From Flaccisagitta enflata (Eukaryota; Chaetognatha; Sagittoidea; Aphragmophora): a stretch of 64,000 nucleotides of DNA. Made by a program: the position numbers and the translations under genes. Location of the stretch: positions 4,402,001 to 4,466,000 of the forward strand of contig OZ231127.1 of NCBI GenBank assembly GCA_965153355.1, in the 5' to 3' direction. This document shows positions 47,985 through 61,371 of this stretch, piece by piece (the stretch's first letter is position 1; each line of letters begins with the position of its first letter). A model generated the notes under the pieces. That model was given only the letters and a program-made list of their open reading frames with translations. It ran no database searches and was not told where the DNA came from.

Positions 47985-48185
47985 AAAGACGGCAAAAATA
48001 AAACAAAACTCATGTAGGGTAAAGATGGCAAGTGAAACATAACCTATTTAGCAATATAAGGGAAAGACGGCAACCTATTTAAAAACATAAGGGAAAGACG
48101 GCAAAAATGAAACAAAACCCTTATAAAGGAAAAACGGCAAGTGAAACAACCTATTTAGCGGAAGAAAAAAGATAAAAAAAATGAA
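47985..48185. repeat. Degenerate tandem AAGGGAAAGACGGCAA
   Basis: Four to five irregular units combining AACCTATTTAGC, AAGGGAAAGACGGCAA and GTGAAACA. Confidence 0.7.
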
Positions 48186-48224
48186 ACACCAGGTGATGTT
48201 AAAGTGAATTGCTTAATGCAATTC

Positions 48225-48283
<59 letters not shown>

Positions 48284-48408
48284 AACAACAACAACAATAA
48301 CAACAACAACAACAACAACAGCAAACGGTAGAAGTACGACGGTTTACTTTGGTTGGACAGACAGACTGGATCGGATTTTTACAGCTTCTAATGTGCCGGA
48401 TACATAAA
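48225..48408 (+). pseudogene. (CAA)n and possible gene-tail relic
   Basis: CAA repeat 48225-48330. The frame that continues past it reads TDRLDRIFTASN and stops, resembling the last residues SDRLDRISTAWM of the 43.3-kb gene. This could be a relic of a third family member, but the match is only about nine residues. Confidence 0.3.
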
Positions 48409-48610
48409 AATCATAGTCACGTGATATAGGAGGAGAGTCAGAAACTTTGGCAGAAGCGGTGGCGCAAAAGAAAAAAAATAAACGCGCTAAATAGACAAAT
48501 GTAACTGATGGACGGACCATGCATGTGACAATGAAAAAAAAAGCCCAAGAGGCCAACAGGCGCGTGCTCCGTTTTACCACAATGACATAATTACTTTGTT
48601 ACATAATTAC

Positions 48611-49258
48611 TAGCTTGTACCAAAATGACAATAAACAATAAAATCAGAACTCCACAAGTAGTTCCTATTGTGGGGCTGTCTTGGACTTCCAATGACATCA
48701 CTTTTGGTCTGAAAAAATTGCATCTTGCTGTCCGCACCTTACCTTGAATTTTCCTTCAGCCTATGGGAAACCAAAAATTTCAAAGTGCTTAAATCTCTGT
48801 TTTGACTGCAGATTTGAAATCTGCAGAAAATACTATTAATTGAAAGTGCTTTCCTTTTTTCAATATTCCAACTAGAAGGTGCTCAAAATAAGTGTCAAAG
48901 TTTGCAATACTTACCTTTCTCTTTTATTTATTTGTAAAATGGCCAAACTTACCTTTTTTTTTATCTTTAGGATGAATTTTGACTATGATCCCGAAGGAAT
49001 ATTGAAAAAAGGAAAGCACTTTCAGTTAACAGTTTTTTCTGCAGATTTCAAATCTGCAGTCAAAACAGAGATTTAAGCACTTTGAAATTTTTGGTTTCCC
49101 ATAGGCTGAAGGAAAATTCAAGGTAAGGCGCGGACAGCAAGATGCAAATTTTTCAGACCAAAATAAATTGATGCCATTAGAAGCCCAAGACAGCCCCACA
49201 ACAAGAACTACTTGTAGAATTCTGATTTTATTGCATTTAGTCATTTAGCTACAAGCTA
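48611..49258. mobile_element. hAT-like foldback element, copy 2
   Basis: 648 bp, TAGCTTGTACC start, CTACAAGCTA end, perfect 8-bp target duplication ATAATTAC (48603-48610, 49259-49266). Arms of ~300 bp; CTGCAGATTTGAAATCTGCAG occurs in each arm in near-palindromic form. Same family as 21120-21765. Confidence 0.92.
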
Positions 49259-49550
49259 ATAATTACATAACATCTGAAATAATGAACCTCACTCTTTTAA
49301 TTACTTTATTTACTTTTTGCTTTTTCCGGTCCTAGCTGGAATACTTAAAATACTTGCGTGAATAGGAAATCTAAAGGTATTCCAGTTGAACATTTTTTTT
49401 TTCTTGTCAGCCTGCAGCGTGACATTATTTTCTCAGTCAGGGAGAAGAAGAAAAAAATTTTGAAAGAAAAAATCTAATGCTAGTAAAGCTAAGACAATAT
49501 GAGGTTCACCTACGTAACAAGTGTTCTGAGGTTTCTCCTATGTTACAAAA

Positions 49551-49625
49551 TTGCAAAATTGCAAAATTGCAAAATTGCAAAATTGCAAAATTGCAAAATT
49601 GCAAAATTGCAAAATTGCAAAATTG
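49551..49625. repeat. (TTGCAAAA)9
   Basis: Near-perfect 8-bp tandem repeat. Confidence 0.95.
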
Positions 49626-49665
49626 AATAATTGCATAATAACAGCAGATAATTGACTTTAAAAGT

Positions 49666-49766
49666 CACAAAAACCGCCCTACTTCTATTTGGACCAACCG
49701 ATGGATGGACGGACTGACCGACCAATAGACCAAAATACCAAGATGTAGAATCGCGTGCACGCAACT
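49666..49766 (-). mobile_element. Hairpin element HE-18, 5' part
   Basis: Minus strand: AGTTGCG-TGCA-CGCGATT (pairs through G.T), CTACATCTTGGT, CGGTCAGTCCGTCC. 3' half missing. Confidence 0.7.
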
Positions 49767-49784
49767 AAAAAGATTAATCGTTGA

Positions 49785-50107
<323 letters not shown>

Positions 50108-50117
50108 NNNNNNNNNN
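50108..50117. other. Assembly gap (10 N)
   Basis: Ten undetermined bases between the duplicate and unrelated sequence. Confidence 0.99.
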
Positions 50118-50898
50118 TCTGAGGCCCTCGAGGCTGCGATTTTTGGATTCCTCGTCGAAAATTCGTTGGAAGACGTTAAGACTGTGACTTTTTGGCGAAA
50201 CCGAGATTGAAAATCTCACTCCTTATCAAAAGTCCTACCCTCGAAAACCTTACCGCCATTTTTGTTATCGATGCCAACAGGATGGAGAAGTTCTTTTCAC
50301 TTTGAAACATCAGCGTATTGTTCAATGTCGCATTATTTGAGTGATATGTGACAGCTTTGAGTGGGCTTAGCGTTTGCTATTCCGTACAGCTAGGAGTGGG
50401 CTGAGCGTTTGGTATTATGTAAAGTTATATCATGTGAACATATATATTTATTTCCAGCGATTTTCTGGAAGTCGAAAGTGGCCTAATGAATGTTTTGATA
50501 TTTTGCTTATTTTTGATAATGTTTTGAACATAAAGGAAAAACAAAATTTTGCTCAATGAACCTCAGATATTTCCATTTTCATTTTTGAATGCCATAATTT
50601 TTTTGTAAATATCAAGATCAAAAACACAGCGCAAATTCTGAAATTAGCTAATTGTGTAAGGGAAAAGGCCCGTTTTAACTAAAATACACTTTAAACTCTG
50701 TCTCATGCTTATTCTGATTTTTTCATCACCATGCAACATTGCCGTATGTAAAGATAAGCTGTTTCTTGTGAGTCTGATGGTGTTTTTATTTTTTTTTTAT
50801 CACTATGTTAACTTATAAAAATGCATAATAAAAGATTAATGAATCCCAACGGCGGTAAACGTGTAATGCCGTGCGGGAAATTTCTTCCAGGAAAGTTT
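50118..50898. other. Non-coding DNA
   Basis: No gene, TIR or repeat relationship recognised. Confidence 0.4.
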
Positions 50899-51025
50899 AC
50901 TATATGTGTGAAAGCATAGGTCATCGACCCCTTCAGGACCAGTGCCCTCCTCCCCCTTCAACTTCAAGCACAACCTACTCAGGCAGGGCACGGGTACCGC
51001 TGACCATCTAACGCTTTTGCGACTA
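50899..51025 (-). mobile_element. GC-ended element fragment (copy F)
   Basis: Arm remnant AAAGCATAGGTCATCGACCC, GGACCAGTGCCC, tail GGGTACCGCTGACCATCTAA ending TTTTGCGACTA. Minisatellite absent. Confidence 0.7.
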
Positions 51026-51037
51026 TTTACCTTCTTT

Positions 51038-51039
<2 letters not shown>

Positions 51040-51068
<29 letters not shown>

Positions 51069-51095
51069 CTCTTTCTTTCTTTTTTTTCTTTTTTT
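51040..51095. repeat. (CTTT)n
   Basis: Short CTTT microsatellite; DNA to 51498 is otherwise non-coding. Confidence 0.85.
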
Positions 51096-51498
51096 CAACT
51101 ACTGTGGAAAAAGAGAGGGAAAATCCGATAAAAAAAGCAAGAAGACGTCCGATTTTTCATTATTTGGGAATTCTCAGGATTTCTTCACGTCTTTATCACC
51201 AATTTTGACTTCGGACTTGGATTTTATAGCCAAAAGAAATAATCAAGAGATTTGTTACCAGAATGAGGCCCAAGAGAAACTTACTGCATACTGGGGTTCT
51301 CGTATCTTGTTTTAGTAAAACTTTTACTCAAGTTCTTTACCTGCGTTAAAGAGGTCTCAGTCTCAACTCATAAGCGTATATCGCCCGCCATATCACTGCA
51401 TTTGCAGCACACTGCCGGCAGTGTTACAGCATGATTTTCTTTTCCTGTTTCTTTTTCATGTTGTTGGTCTGTCGAATTGTATGTCTGATTCAGTCTGT

Positions 51499-52552
<1,054 letters not shown>

Positions 52553-52979
52553 TGGTCTTGCAGTCCATTCATTTGCCTAAATGAATGACACTTATTCACA
52601 CAAAAAGTGTAGCAGTGCAGATTAAAATGGAGAGAGACACAGAAAAATAAATGCAAAGCAATGAAAGATTGTAGGATAAAGAAATTAGAAAAAAGAAGAG
52701 GTTTTCGTTGATGCGTATTTTTATAATGAAAATGGATAAAACTCGATACAATGTTTGATGATACACTGTAGATGTCTAACATGTTTCGCAAAATATATGC
52801 TCTTCAGAGACAATCTGGGCAACAAAATAATGGAAAAAGTTTAAATGAATTGTTAAATAACACAAAGAGAACGAAAAATGCAACTGCGTTTGTAGTATGA
52901 AAGTCAGTTTATCACTTCGGCACTTACTCAAATGTCTCGGTTGTTCTTTCTGTTAGTCTGTCTTGCTGTTTGTTTGTTT

Positions 52980-53242
<263 letters not shown>

Positions 53243-53407
53243 CCATAAGAATGGGACGGGCCTCGGTCTCTCGGTCTCTCTCTAGCCATGTTGCGCTTGA
53301 ATGCGCTCTTCGGCCCATATATAATAAGAGTGTGTCACAAGTTTGTCACCTTTTTGTTTGCCAGAAAACTTTTCGGCTGGTTTGATTAGTTTTCCAAATC
53401 CAAGCAC

Positions 53408-53642
<235 letters not shown>

Positions 53643-53881
53643 CCATAGACAGAGTGTTTTGCATTCGGCGTATACGATTTGTTTCCGGGGGAAATGGCTC
53701 ATATCACACGAGCTTCCTTTTTGATTTTGTCTGTTGTTTTTGTTTCATTTTTTTTGAAAAAAAAAATCATCATGATACGCCCACAGGTTTGCACGTTTGG
53801 AATTTAAGATGATTTTTTTTTAATCGCGGACTCTTTAAAAGACTGTGTCCACCCTCTATTCACCCGTCCGTTCCTATTTTT

Positions 53882-54064
53882 AGTCGCGGACACGCGACTC
53901 TACACCTTGCAGTGTCGGTCCGTCCGTCCGTCGGTTCCTCCGTCACAATCCTGAAATAGGTCATTGTAAGGTATGAAATGCAGTCATTCTGTAGTCATGT
54001 TGTTCTCCAGTACTGCCCCTGCCCACCCGTCCGCTACTTTTGCCCAGTCTTGGGCTTGCCCTTG
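53882..54064 (+). mobile_element. Hairpin element HE-19
   Basis: After TATTTTT: AGTCGCGGACACGCGACTCT, ACACCTTGCAGTGTCGG, CCGTCCGTCCGTCGG, ACTGCCCCTGCCCACC, third arm GTCCGCTACT (one mismatch), end GCCCTTG then TTT. Confidence 0.85.
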
Positions 54065-54296
54065 TTTATCTTTAATGTTTTGATTTGTTTATGTTTTTAT
54101 ATTTTTACCGCCTCATGTTCAAGATTCTAACAATACTAACAAACTAGCATTACTAACAACTAACAATACAAATAACTAACAATACTGGTATCAATCAAAT
54201 TAACATTGCACAATGCACATATGTTTCAATAATAGCGCCTAACCTGATTGATTTCTTCAGTACCACTCATGACTCACTCCTGATTTTACCGAGGTA

Positions 54297-54711
54297 CAGT
54301 ACGATGGGAGCAAAGACGATCTAGACTGGAGGATGGATTTTAGGTATCCTAATTCTATTTGATTTATAAAAGAATTGGGATCCATATTAATTGAAGGTTG
54401 CTCTATTGCTTTAATATATTTGCTTCTCTCATCCTTCAACTTGTGACTTGACTTCACCAGAACTTTATTTTTCAATGTTCTAATCCAGCTCATCAGAATG
54501 AGCAGAAAATTTTATACAATTTAGAAAAAAATCAGCTCAATTGGATTATTTTTACAGGTTTTATGCCTATTTTGAAAAATAGCTGTAAAACCTGCAAAAA
54601 AAGTCCAATTGAAAAGATTTTTTTTCAGATTATATAAAATTCTTAGCCCAATCTGATGGGCTTGGTTAGAACATTGAAATTCTATCCTTTAGTCTAGATC
54701 TCATCGCACTG
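54297..54711. mobile_element. 415-bp TA-flanked foldback
   Basis: Ends CAGTACGATGGGAGC and inverse (GATCTCATCGCACTG), TA on both sides (54295-54296, 54712-54713). Inner arms AATTTTATACAATT... and CAGGTTTTA/TAAAACCTG pair around 54571. Confidence 0.88.
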
Positions 54712-54770
54712 TATGTAATTGAGTAAATCAGTGCATGAGATGAAAAATTCAGGTAGGATTTCCCTTTTTT

Positions 54771-55000
54771 ATTTGCGTGCTTCGCGACTCTACATGTTGC
54801 TGGGTCGGTCTAACCTTTCTTCCATCCTTCCATCCGTTGGTCCTTGACATTTTTAGAATATATAGTCTTTTGTATTCTTTTTAGGATGTTTTTGTCATTA
54901 TAAGGTATATAAGTAGGAACTAGTGTTGTGCTGTAGTTTTGTAGATTTGTAGTTCTGCCCCTGCCTAAACATCCGTGACTTGTGCCCCGTGTTTGGCTTG
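54771..55000 (+). mobile_element. Hairpin element HE-20, divergent
   Basis: TTTGCGTGCTTCGCGACTCT, GCTGGGTCGG, CTGCCCCTGCC, third arm CCGTGACT, GTGTTTGGCTTG end. CGGT repeats are lost and the interior is longer. Confidence 0.7.
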
Positions 55001-55027
55001 TTAAGACGCGTGCTTCACGATTCCTTA

Positions 55028-55269
55028 GGGCGTGTTTCTAGTGAGCACCAAAAACGCGTTTGTTCCCGTGAAACGCGATAACAGCGTGAATACTTATTCA
55101 AGATTTTCAACTGTCCCACGAGGGAGTGAGCGAAGTGAGTGAGAGAGCCCATGAACGGAGCGTAGCGAAGCGGAGCGAGTGAGCGGACTCAGCGGTGCGA
55201 GCGAACGAACGTAGCGAGCGACCGAGTGGCCCGTTTAAAACGCGTTCTTTTCTGACTAGGAACGCCCCC
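55028..55269. mobile_element. 242-bp Harbinger-like MITE
   Basis: Ends GGGCGTGTTTCTAGTGAG and inverse (CTAGGAACGCCCCC) with TTA on both sides (55025-55027, 55270-55272). A 3-bp TWA duplication and G-rich ends suit PIF/Harbinger. The interior is an unusual GAGTGAGCGAAGTGAGTGAG-like CpG-containing tract. Confidence 0.8.
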
Positions 55270-55434
55270 TTAGAGATGGACCGTAAAATGGCATGTTTAT
55301 GAACCATATTTCAGTCCATCGGTCTCTCTTCTACCCCTTGGGGGGGGGGGGCCTTTGGACGTTAATAATTGTTTCGATGGCAACAACAACAACAACATCG
55401 GTCGTTTGGTCGTTCGGACGTCTGTGCATCTGAT

Positions 55435-55562
55435 AGTCGCGGACACGCGACTCTACACCTTGCCGTGTCAGTCGGTATATCCGTCGGTAAAATTTTGAGC
55501 GGTTTTCGCATTACTGCTCCTGCCCAATCGTCCGCGACTGGATTGCCGTGTATCTGGCCTTG
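55435..55562 (+). mobile_element. Hairpin element HE-21 (128 bp, shortest)
   Basis: AGTCGCGGACACGCGACTCT, CACCTTGCCGTGTCAGTCGG, TTCGCATTACTGCTCCTGCC, third arm GTCCGCGACT, CCGTGTATCTGGCCTTG. Key TCGCG-type partner of HE-22. Confidence 0.92.
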
Positions 55563-55692
55563 TTTGCATGGCGCACGTAGATCGGAGAGTGTACCATAAC
55601 AGGACAAAAATAACATCTGTACACTTATTATTGTCAAAAGATCAAACAGCTGTCAAATCTAAGCAGACATATTTAACCATATGCCAATTTTT

Positions 55693-55865
55693 AGTTGCGG
55701 ACACGCAACTCTATAAGAGGCTTTGTCCGTCCGTCGGTCGGTTGGTCGGTCGGTTGGTTGGTCGGTCGGTTGGTTGGTCCGTCACGGTCGAGTTGAAAAG
55801 TGGGAAAACGCGGATTTCCGCCCCTGCCCACCCGTCCGCAACTGATGGCCGTGTATCCGGCCTTG
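55693..55865 (+). mobile_element. Hairpin element HE-22 (near-consensus)
   Basis: After TTTTT: AGTTGCGGACACGCAACTCT, ATAAGAGGCTTTGTCCGTCC, CGGT/TGGT repeats, CACGGTCGAGTTGAAAAGTG, CCCCTGCCCACCC, third arm GTCCGCAACT, GGCCGTGTATCCGGCCTTG then TT. Confidence 0.93.
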
Positions 55866-56979
55866 TTCCATTAGTTAGGGCTTGAAAAAATCTTCATTTT
55901 GCTCATGAATTTCACCTCAATTGCATTGTACAAAATCAAATAAGATCAAAAACAGTAAAAACATTCCCAAAGCAAGTTATGGCAAAATTACCAGAAAAAC
56001 CTTATGAACTTCAGTTGTTCACCAAATCTACATAAAGATAGATAATCAGATGCAAATTTCACGACAGCTTTTGAAAAGTTCTTTAATTTGCCCACGGATT
56101 TCAATTGATTTTGTAAGAGTGAATGCTTCAAAAATTCGAACCAAAGTTGTGGAAAAATTTGTACCTTGGTGTTGAATGTTACTTGTCAAGAGGTCAAAAA
56201 GTTTAAAACAAGCATCCCAATTGGAACAAAATACAAAAAATAATGTGGAATATATTGGGAAATACTCATGAAATATATAACTTCAGGGAATTGAATCGTT
56301 CCTCACCAGTAGTAGCGAGGTATGTATAGTTGTAGCACTACCTTGACAATAATTAGTGTACAGGTGGTATAAGCCAGTGCCTAGAGATAACAGCTATGGT
56401 ACAAAAATGTTTTTAAGTATGTGTAGATCGCACCTATATGGGGTTTTGCCTGCGTCATGATTCATCTAGGGACAATTTTTTGCTCTTGAACTCAGTAGGT
56501 TCAATATTTTGGAGGCTCTGAATGGAAAAGATTTTTTTCATCTGAGATTGGAATTTTGCGAGTTTTTTTTTAATAGGTCCTACAAATTTAGGAGCAGGCT
56601 TACCAAATTTTACACATAGCATATTCAATCAATCCTGAACCTTTGCCAAAGATTTGGCATCCTCCCTCTTATCATAAGTACCATTTTTCATTTCTAGAAT
56701 AGTACCATATGAAATGGAAAAAACATTTTTTGCTGCATTTTAAATTGAGAGAAGTAGTTAACTTCAAGGGGCGAAAAGAGGCTTTGGATTAGCTATGACG
56801 CAGGTAAAACCATATGTTTTCTTGCTCAGGGTAAGCAACTGTACAAGTTTCAGCCATTTATTTAGGTCAAAAGTGCCAGCATAATTTTTTTTGTCTTGAG
56901 GTGACACCCTCTGGGAACATAGTGATGGCGGCTCCAGCCTAAGTTCCTGACTGGCCTCACTGCTTACTGCACCTAACTA
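55866..56979. other. Non-coding DNA
   Basis: 1.1 kb AT-rich sequence without recognised genes, repeats or paired ends. Confidence 0.4.
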
Positions 56980-57265
56980 TAGGTGGGTGGAGTGGGATAA
57001 AGTGGCGTTAGGTGTTTTTTTCCCATCAGGGTGGGATTTGATGGACTGTGTAGGTGGGTTGAGTGGGATAAAGTGGCGTTAGGTGTTTTTTTCCCATCAG
57101 GGTGGGATTTGATGGACTGTGTATAGGTGGGTGGAGTGGGATAAAGTGGCGTTAGGTGTTTTTTTCCCATCAGGGTGGGATTTGATGGACTGTGTAGGTG
57201 GGTGGAGTGGGATAAAGTGGCGTTAGGTGTTTTTTTCCCATCAGGGTGGGATTTGATGGACTGTG
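56980..57265. repeat. 71-bp tandem repeat, 4 copies
   Basis: Nearly identical units TAGGTGGGTGGAGTGGGATA...GATTTGATGGACTGTG (one has a 2-bp insertion). High identity suggests recent amplification. The array abuts an HE 3' fragment (CACCTGCCCACCCACACG, CTGTATCCAGCC; 57264-57320). Confidence 0.95.
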
Positions 57266-57392
57266 CACCTGCCCACCCACACGATACTAGCACTAGGACA
57301 GCCCTGTATCCAGCCTTTTCTTTTCTTCGTGGAACCCTGAATTTTTGTTTGTCTCAGCGCATTCATTTCAGACCTAACGAGATCATCTTGAA

Positions 57393-57533
57393 CAAGGCCG
57401 GATACACGGCCAATACCAGTTGCGGACGGGTGGGCAGGGGTGGAAATGCGAGTTTTCACACTTTCCAACTCGATCACCATGACCAACGGACGGACCAACG
57501 GACGGACGGACGGAAAAAGCGTGGTCCGCAACT
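57393..57533 (-). mobile_element. Hairpin element HE-24
   Basis: Minus strand: AGTTGCGGACCACGC (second half of hairpin deleted), CCGTCCGTCCGTTGG, GATCGAGTTGGAAAGTG, CACCCCTGCCCACCC, third arm GTCCGCAACT, GGCCGTGTATCCGGCCTTG. Confidence 0.88.
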
Positions 57534-57539
57534 AAAAAC

Positions 57540-57766
<227 letters not shown>

Positions 57767-57980
57767 CTTACATCCAATTTTCAAAAGATTCATTCCATTT
57801 CCTGAAAACATGAAATCGGGCATAAGCACGCTAGAAATCCTGCTTGTGCACGCAGGACCACCTTTTCTTATGTTCGGACATGCGCCTTCGCTTCCTGAGT
57901 TATGCACTGCCCTTACCTGCCCTTGCGTTCTTGGGTAGTGAACTGCACCTGCCCATCTGTGCGCTTTTTGAGTTGTGCAT

Positions 57981-58123
<143 letters not shown>

Positions 58124-58225
58124 TGCTGCATGTGTGCGATCTCGTGTGTTGGGGACTGATCCGATCTGAAAGTGTCGCCGCTGAAACAAAGATAATCACC
58201 GCGCATAAAAATTTCATTAAGTCTC

Positions 58226-58630
<405 letters not shown>

Positions 58631-59417
58631 CCTCACACTTGATCGTTGATTTATCTTTTATCTTTTAAACAGAGCGCCTTTTTACGAGGTCATGTCCTTC
58701 TGTCTGTCTGTCATGGATTTTACGGGTTTTTCTGTCTTAGTTACTGAGCAATCCATGGTCAAAAAATCGCGTTCTGTTTTTTAATTGGCCACGGTTACAG
58801 TATGTTTCATTTCGAATGTGACATTTCATGACGGCGTAACTAAAAAATGATTATTAAAATTCAATTCTGAAAAAATATCAGCCATTAAACTCATTATGAG
58901 CTGAAAAATGAGGAGGGCACTAAAGGTCGAATCCTTATTTGGAAATGAGGGCAGTAAGCTCCCTCTCCACTCAAGGCAGAATCGGACTTAAGAGGTTTTC
59001 AACTCTAACTGCCCCTTCTAACTAGAGAGGTTTTTAAATCAACTTCAGAGAGAAAGTTTTGTTTGGCCTCATTTAGATCTAACTTGCATTGCTCTTCATT
59101 TTTTATGTCATCTTTTAATACAATCTATAATTGTTAATCTTTGAAAATCTGAAGATAAAAATTCCCCAAAAATGTCATTTTTCATTTTTATTAGATAACT
59201 ACTATTTTCTTTTACATTCTTTTACATTCAGGAAAGGACAAATGTAGATTTTTTTCATTCCTTGATTCTTTTATGATAATTCTTTTTATTCTCTTTTAAA
59301 ATTTCAATATCTTATTCATTTAGAATAGGTAAATAAGTGACTTTAACAAAAAGGGGAATCTCAAAAGGGAAAATCAATTCAGAAATAGGGAAAACAAGTG
59401 ACGCGGGGTCACAATAT
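58631..59417. other. Non-coding DNA with weak HE-like trace
   Basis: 58670-58790 has TTTTTACGAGGTCATGTCC, CTGTCTGTCTGTC and TTGGCCACGGTTAC, a decayed AGATGCG-type HE. The rest is AT-rich and featureless. Confidence 0.4.
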
Positions 59418-59496
59418 TGTTGCGGACGGGTGGGCAGGGGCATCCAACCCCCATCCACACCCCAAGTCCACCACTCTCATACACAAAATGCATCTA

Positions 59497-60913
59497 CTAT
59501 CTAGCTCATAAATATACGGACACCTACTCATGTTCATAACAGCTAAACTTCAATATCCAATATAGAAATAAAAGCGGATCAACAAACTATGACAAAAAAT
59601 CTTCCATTCAAGATCAAGCAGAGTTCAGTAGCTCAATCGGTTTTGAAATGATAGCGATTTGAAGAAAAACTGTCATTTTACCAAAATCTAATTCAGACGT
59701 TTTCAGTTCTTGGTCATTTCCACAATAAACCAGCCCAGCTGAAATTGATGATCTAACAGGCAAAAAAATTGTTATTATCATGCTAATTCTTTTTTTTCAT
59801 GATAGAAGCTGTTGTAATACATTACCTGGAATTCAGCACCTAGCTAATATCCTTCATACTTAAAATTTTGATAGGCTGTGTAGCAAAAAATAGGCCAAAA
59901 TCACCCCCTTTTTTATGTCACACTGATGTCACACTCCAAACCACTATGAAAAAGACATCAGAAAATGATTAAACCTACCCAACTATAGGTCATTTTTGTT
60001 TAATTGCAATCCCTAAAGAAGAACTAAGGATTTTATGGTGAGCAATTGACATTTATTAAGGAAAAATTTCATTTTTAGTTGATTTGTATAAAATGATGAT
60101 TTATTTGATTTTGACATATAGTAGTATACTATATGTTACATGGCAATATCTTAGGTATTATGGAAAATTTCTTTTTTCCCCCTTTAGTACAGACATAACC
60201 CAAGTTGCATGCAAAATTTCAGACCTTATTGTCAATTGTAGCTAGAGATATTGATTTTTGAAGATAGTGACCTAATATGTTAACACCTTGTTACACTTAT
60301 GTTACTCTGATTATGACAAAAATTAACATAGTTGAACACATTTTAAGTATTAGAATATATATTTTCATATGATCTAAAAGAGTATCAAGTTCTGAGCATA
60401 GGGTTCAAATTTCAAGCTATTAGGTACAACCATTATAAAATTATAACATTTTTATCAATGTTAACGAATTCAGTCGCCTAATTTCCGCCAGTCTAATTTA
60501 TTGTGGAAACTGCCTCTTATATTCCAAGGACAACTTACGTAGAAAGAGCTCTTGAATCCAAACAGATTAGCCAAAATCATTCCGCTTTACCTCACAAGAT
60601 CACATTTTTACCAAATTTTTTGAATGTTGAAAAAATTGAAGGCTGCAGTTTAACATATTGCTCTGAGATTATCTTATATCAAAGGAAAATGATAAAGAAT
60701 TCAATATTTTTTGTTGCTTATTAAAAAATTGAGGATACACTGATTTGAGTTAAAAAATCATTGACCAATCAGGTAGAAACATGAAACAGGAGCACTGGAT
60801 AAATCAAAATACCGTATAATGACTAAAAATTAATTCATTTGAACATATTTTTTATTTAGTGAGTCAATATGCTTATTTTTTCCCAGCTGTCCGTATATTT
60901 ATGAGCTAGATGG
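59497..60913. mobile_element. 1.4-kb TA-flanked element nested in HE-25
   Basis: Ends CTATCTAGCTCATAAATATA and inverse, ~26 bp, TA on both sides (59495-59496, 60914-60915). About 615 bp of its own sequence plus a nested T1 element. No transposase. Confidence 0.88.
59712..60513 (+). mobile_element. TIR element T1, copy 2
   Basis: Same ends and orientation as 23507-24298 and similar throughout (ATGTCACACTGATGTCACAC; TAGTAGTATACTATA). Confidence 0.85.
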
Positions 60914-61371
60914 TATTACACTCGTTTTCGCACTTTTCGACTCGTGTTTACGGACCGACGGATGGACGGACGGACAAAGCCTCTCATAGAGTTGCGTGTC
61001 CGCAACTAAAAATGATAAACTATTCTTTTTCACAGATAAAACAAACCAGACTTTTACAATTCCCATGAGTAAGTAAAGACAAAAACCACTGGTTAGATTT
61101 TAAAATGAGGGATGTTCTCCTTCATTCCACTCAAGTCCGAATCTGACTATAGTTGCTTCAGTCCAAAATTCGGCATGAGACTGTTCCTCCCTGAAAAATA
61201 TGCTATGCAAAAAAAAGGGTGATTTTAGTATGTTGTTATTCATACTCTCTTTCCTTTAATTGCTCTTATTTTTAAACAGTTTGAGCTACTGATGCCAGAT
61301 TAGTCTCAAATGACAAAAAATTTTATGTAGCTTATGAATAATGAAAGAGAAAAGAAGCCTTTTGATATATA

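Larger units (their letters stand above)
59418..61007 (-). mobile_element. Hairpin element HE-25, split by a transposon
   Basis: Left part (59418-59496) holds third arm and box (GTTGCGGACGGGTGGGCAGG). Right part (60914-61007) holds CACTTTTCGACTCGTG, GGACGGACAAAGCCTCTCAT and the hairpin (minus strand AGTTGCGGACACGCAACTCT). Both parts join if 59497-60913 is removed. Confidence 0.85.
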
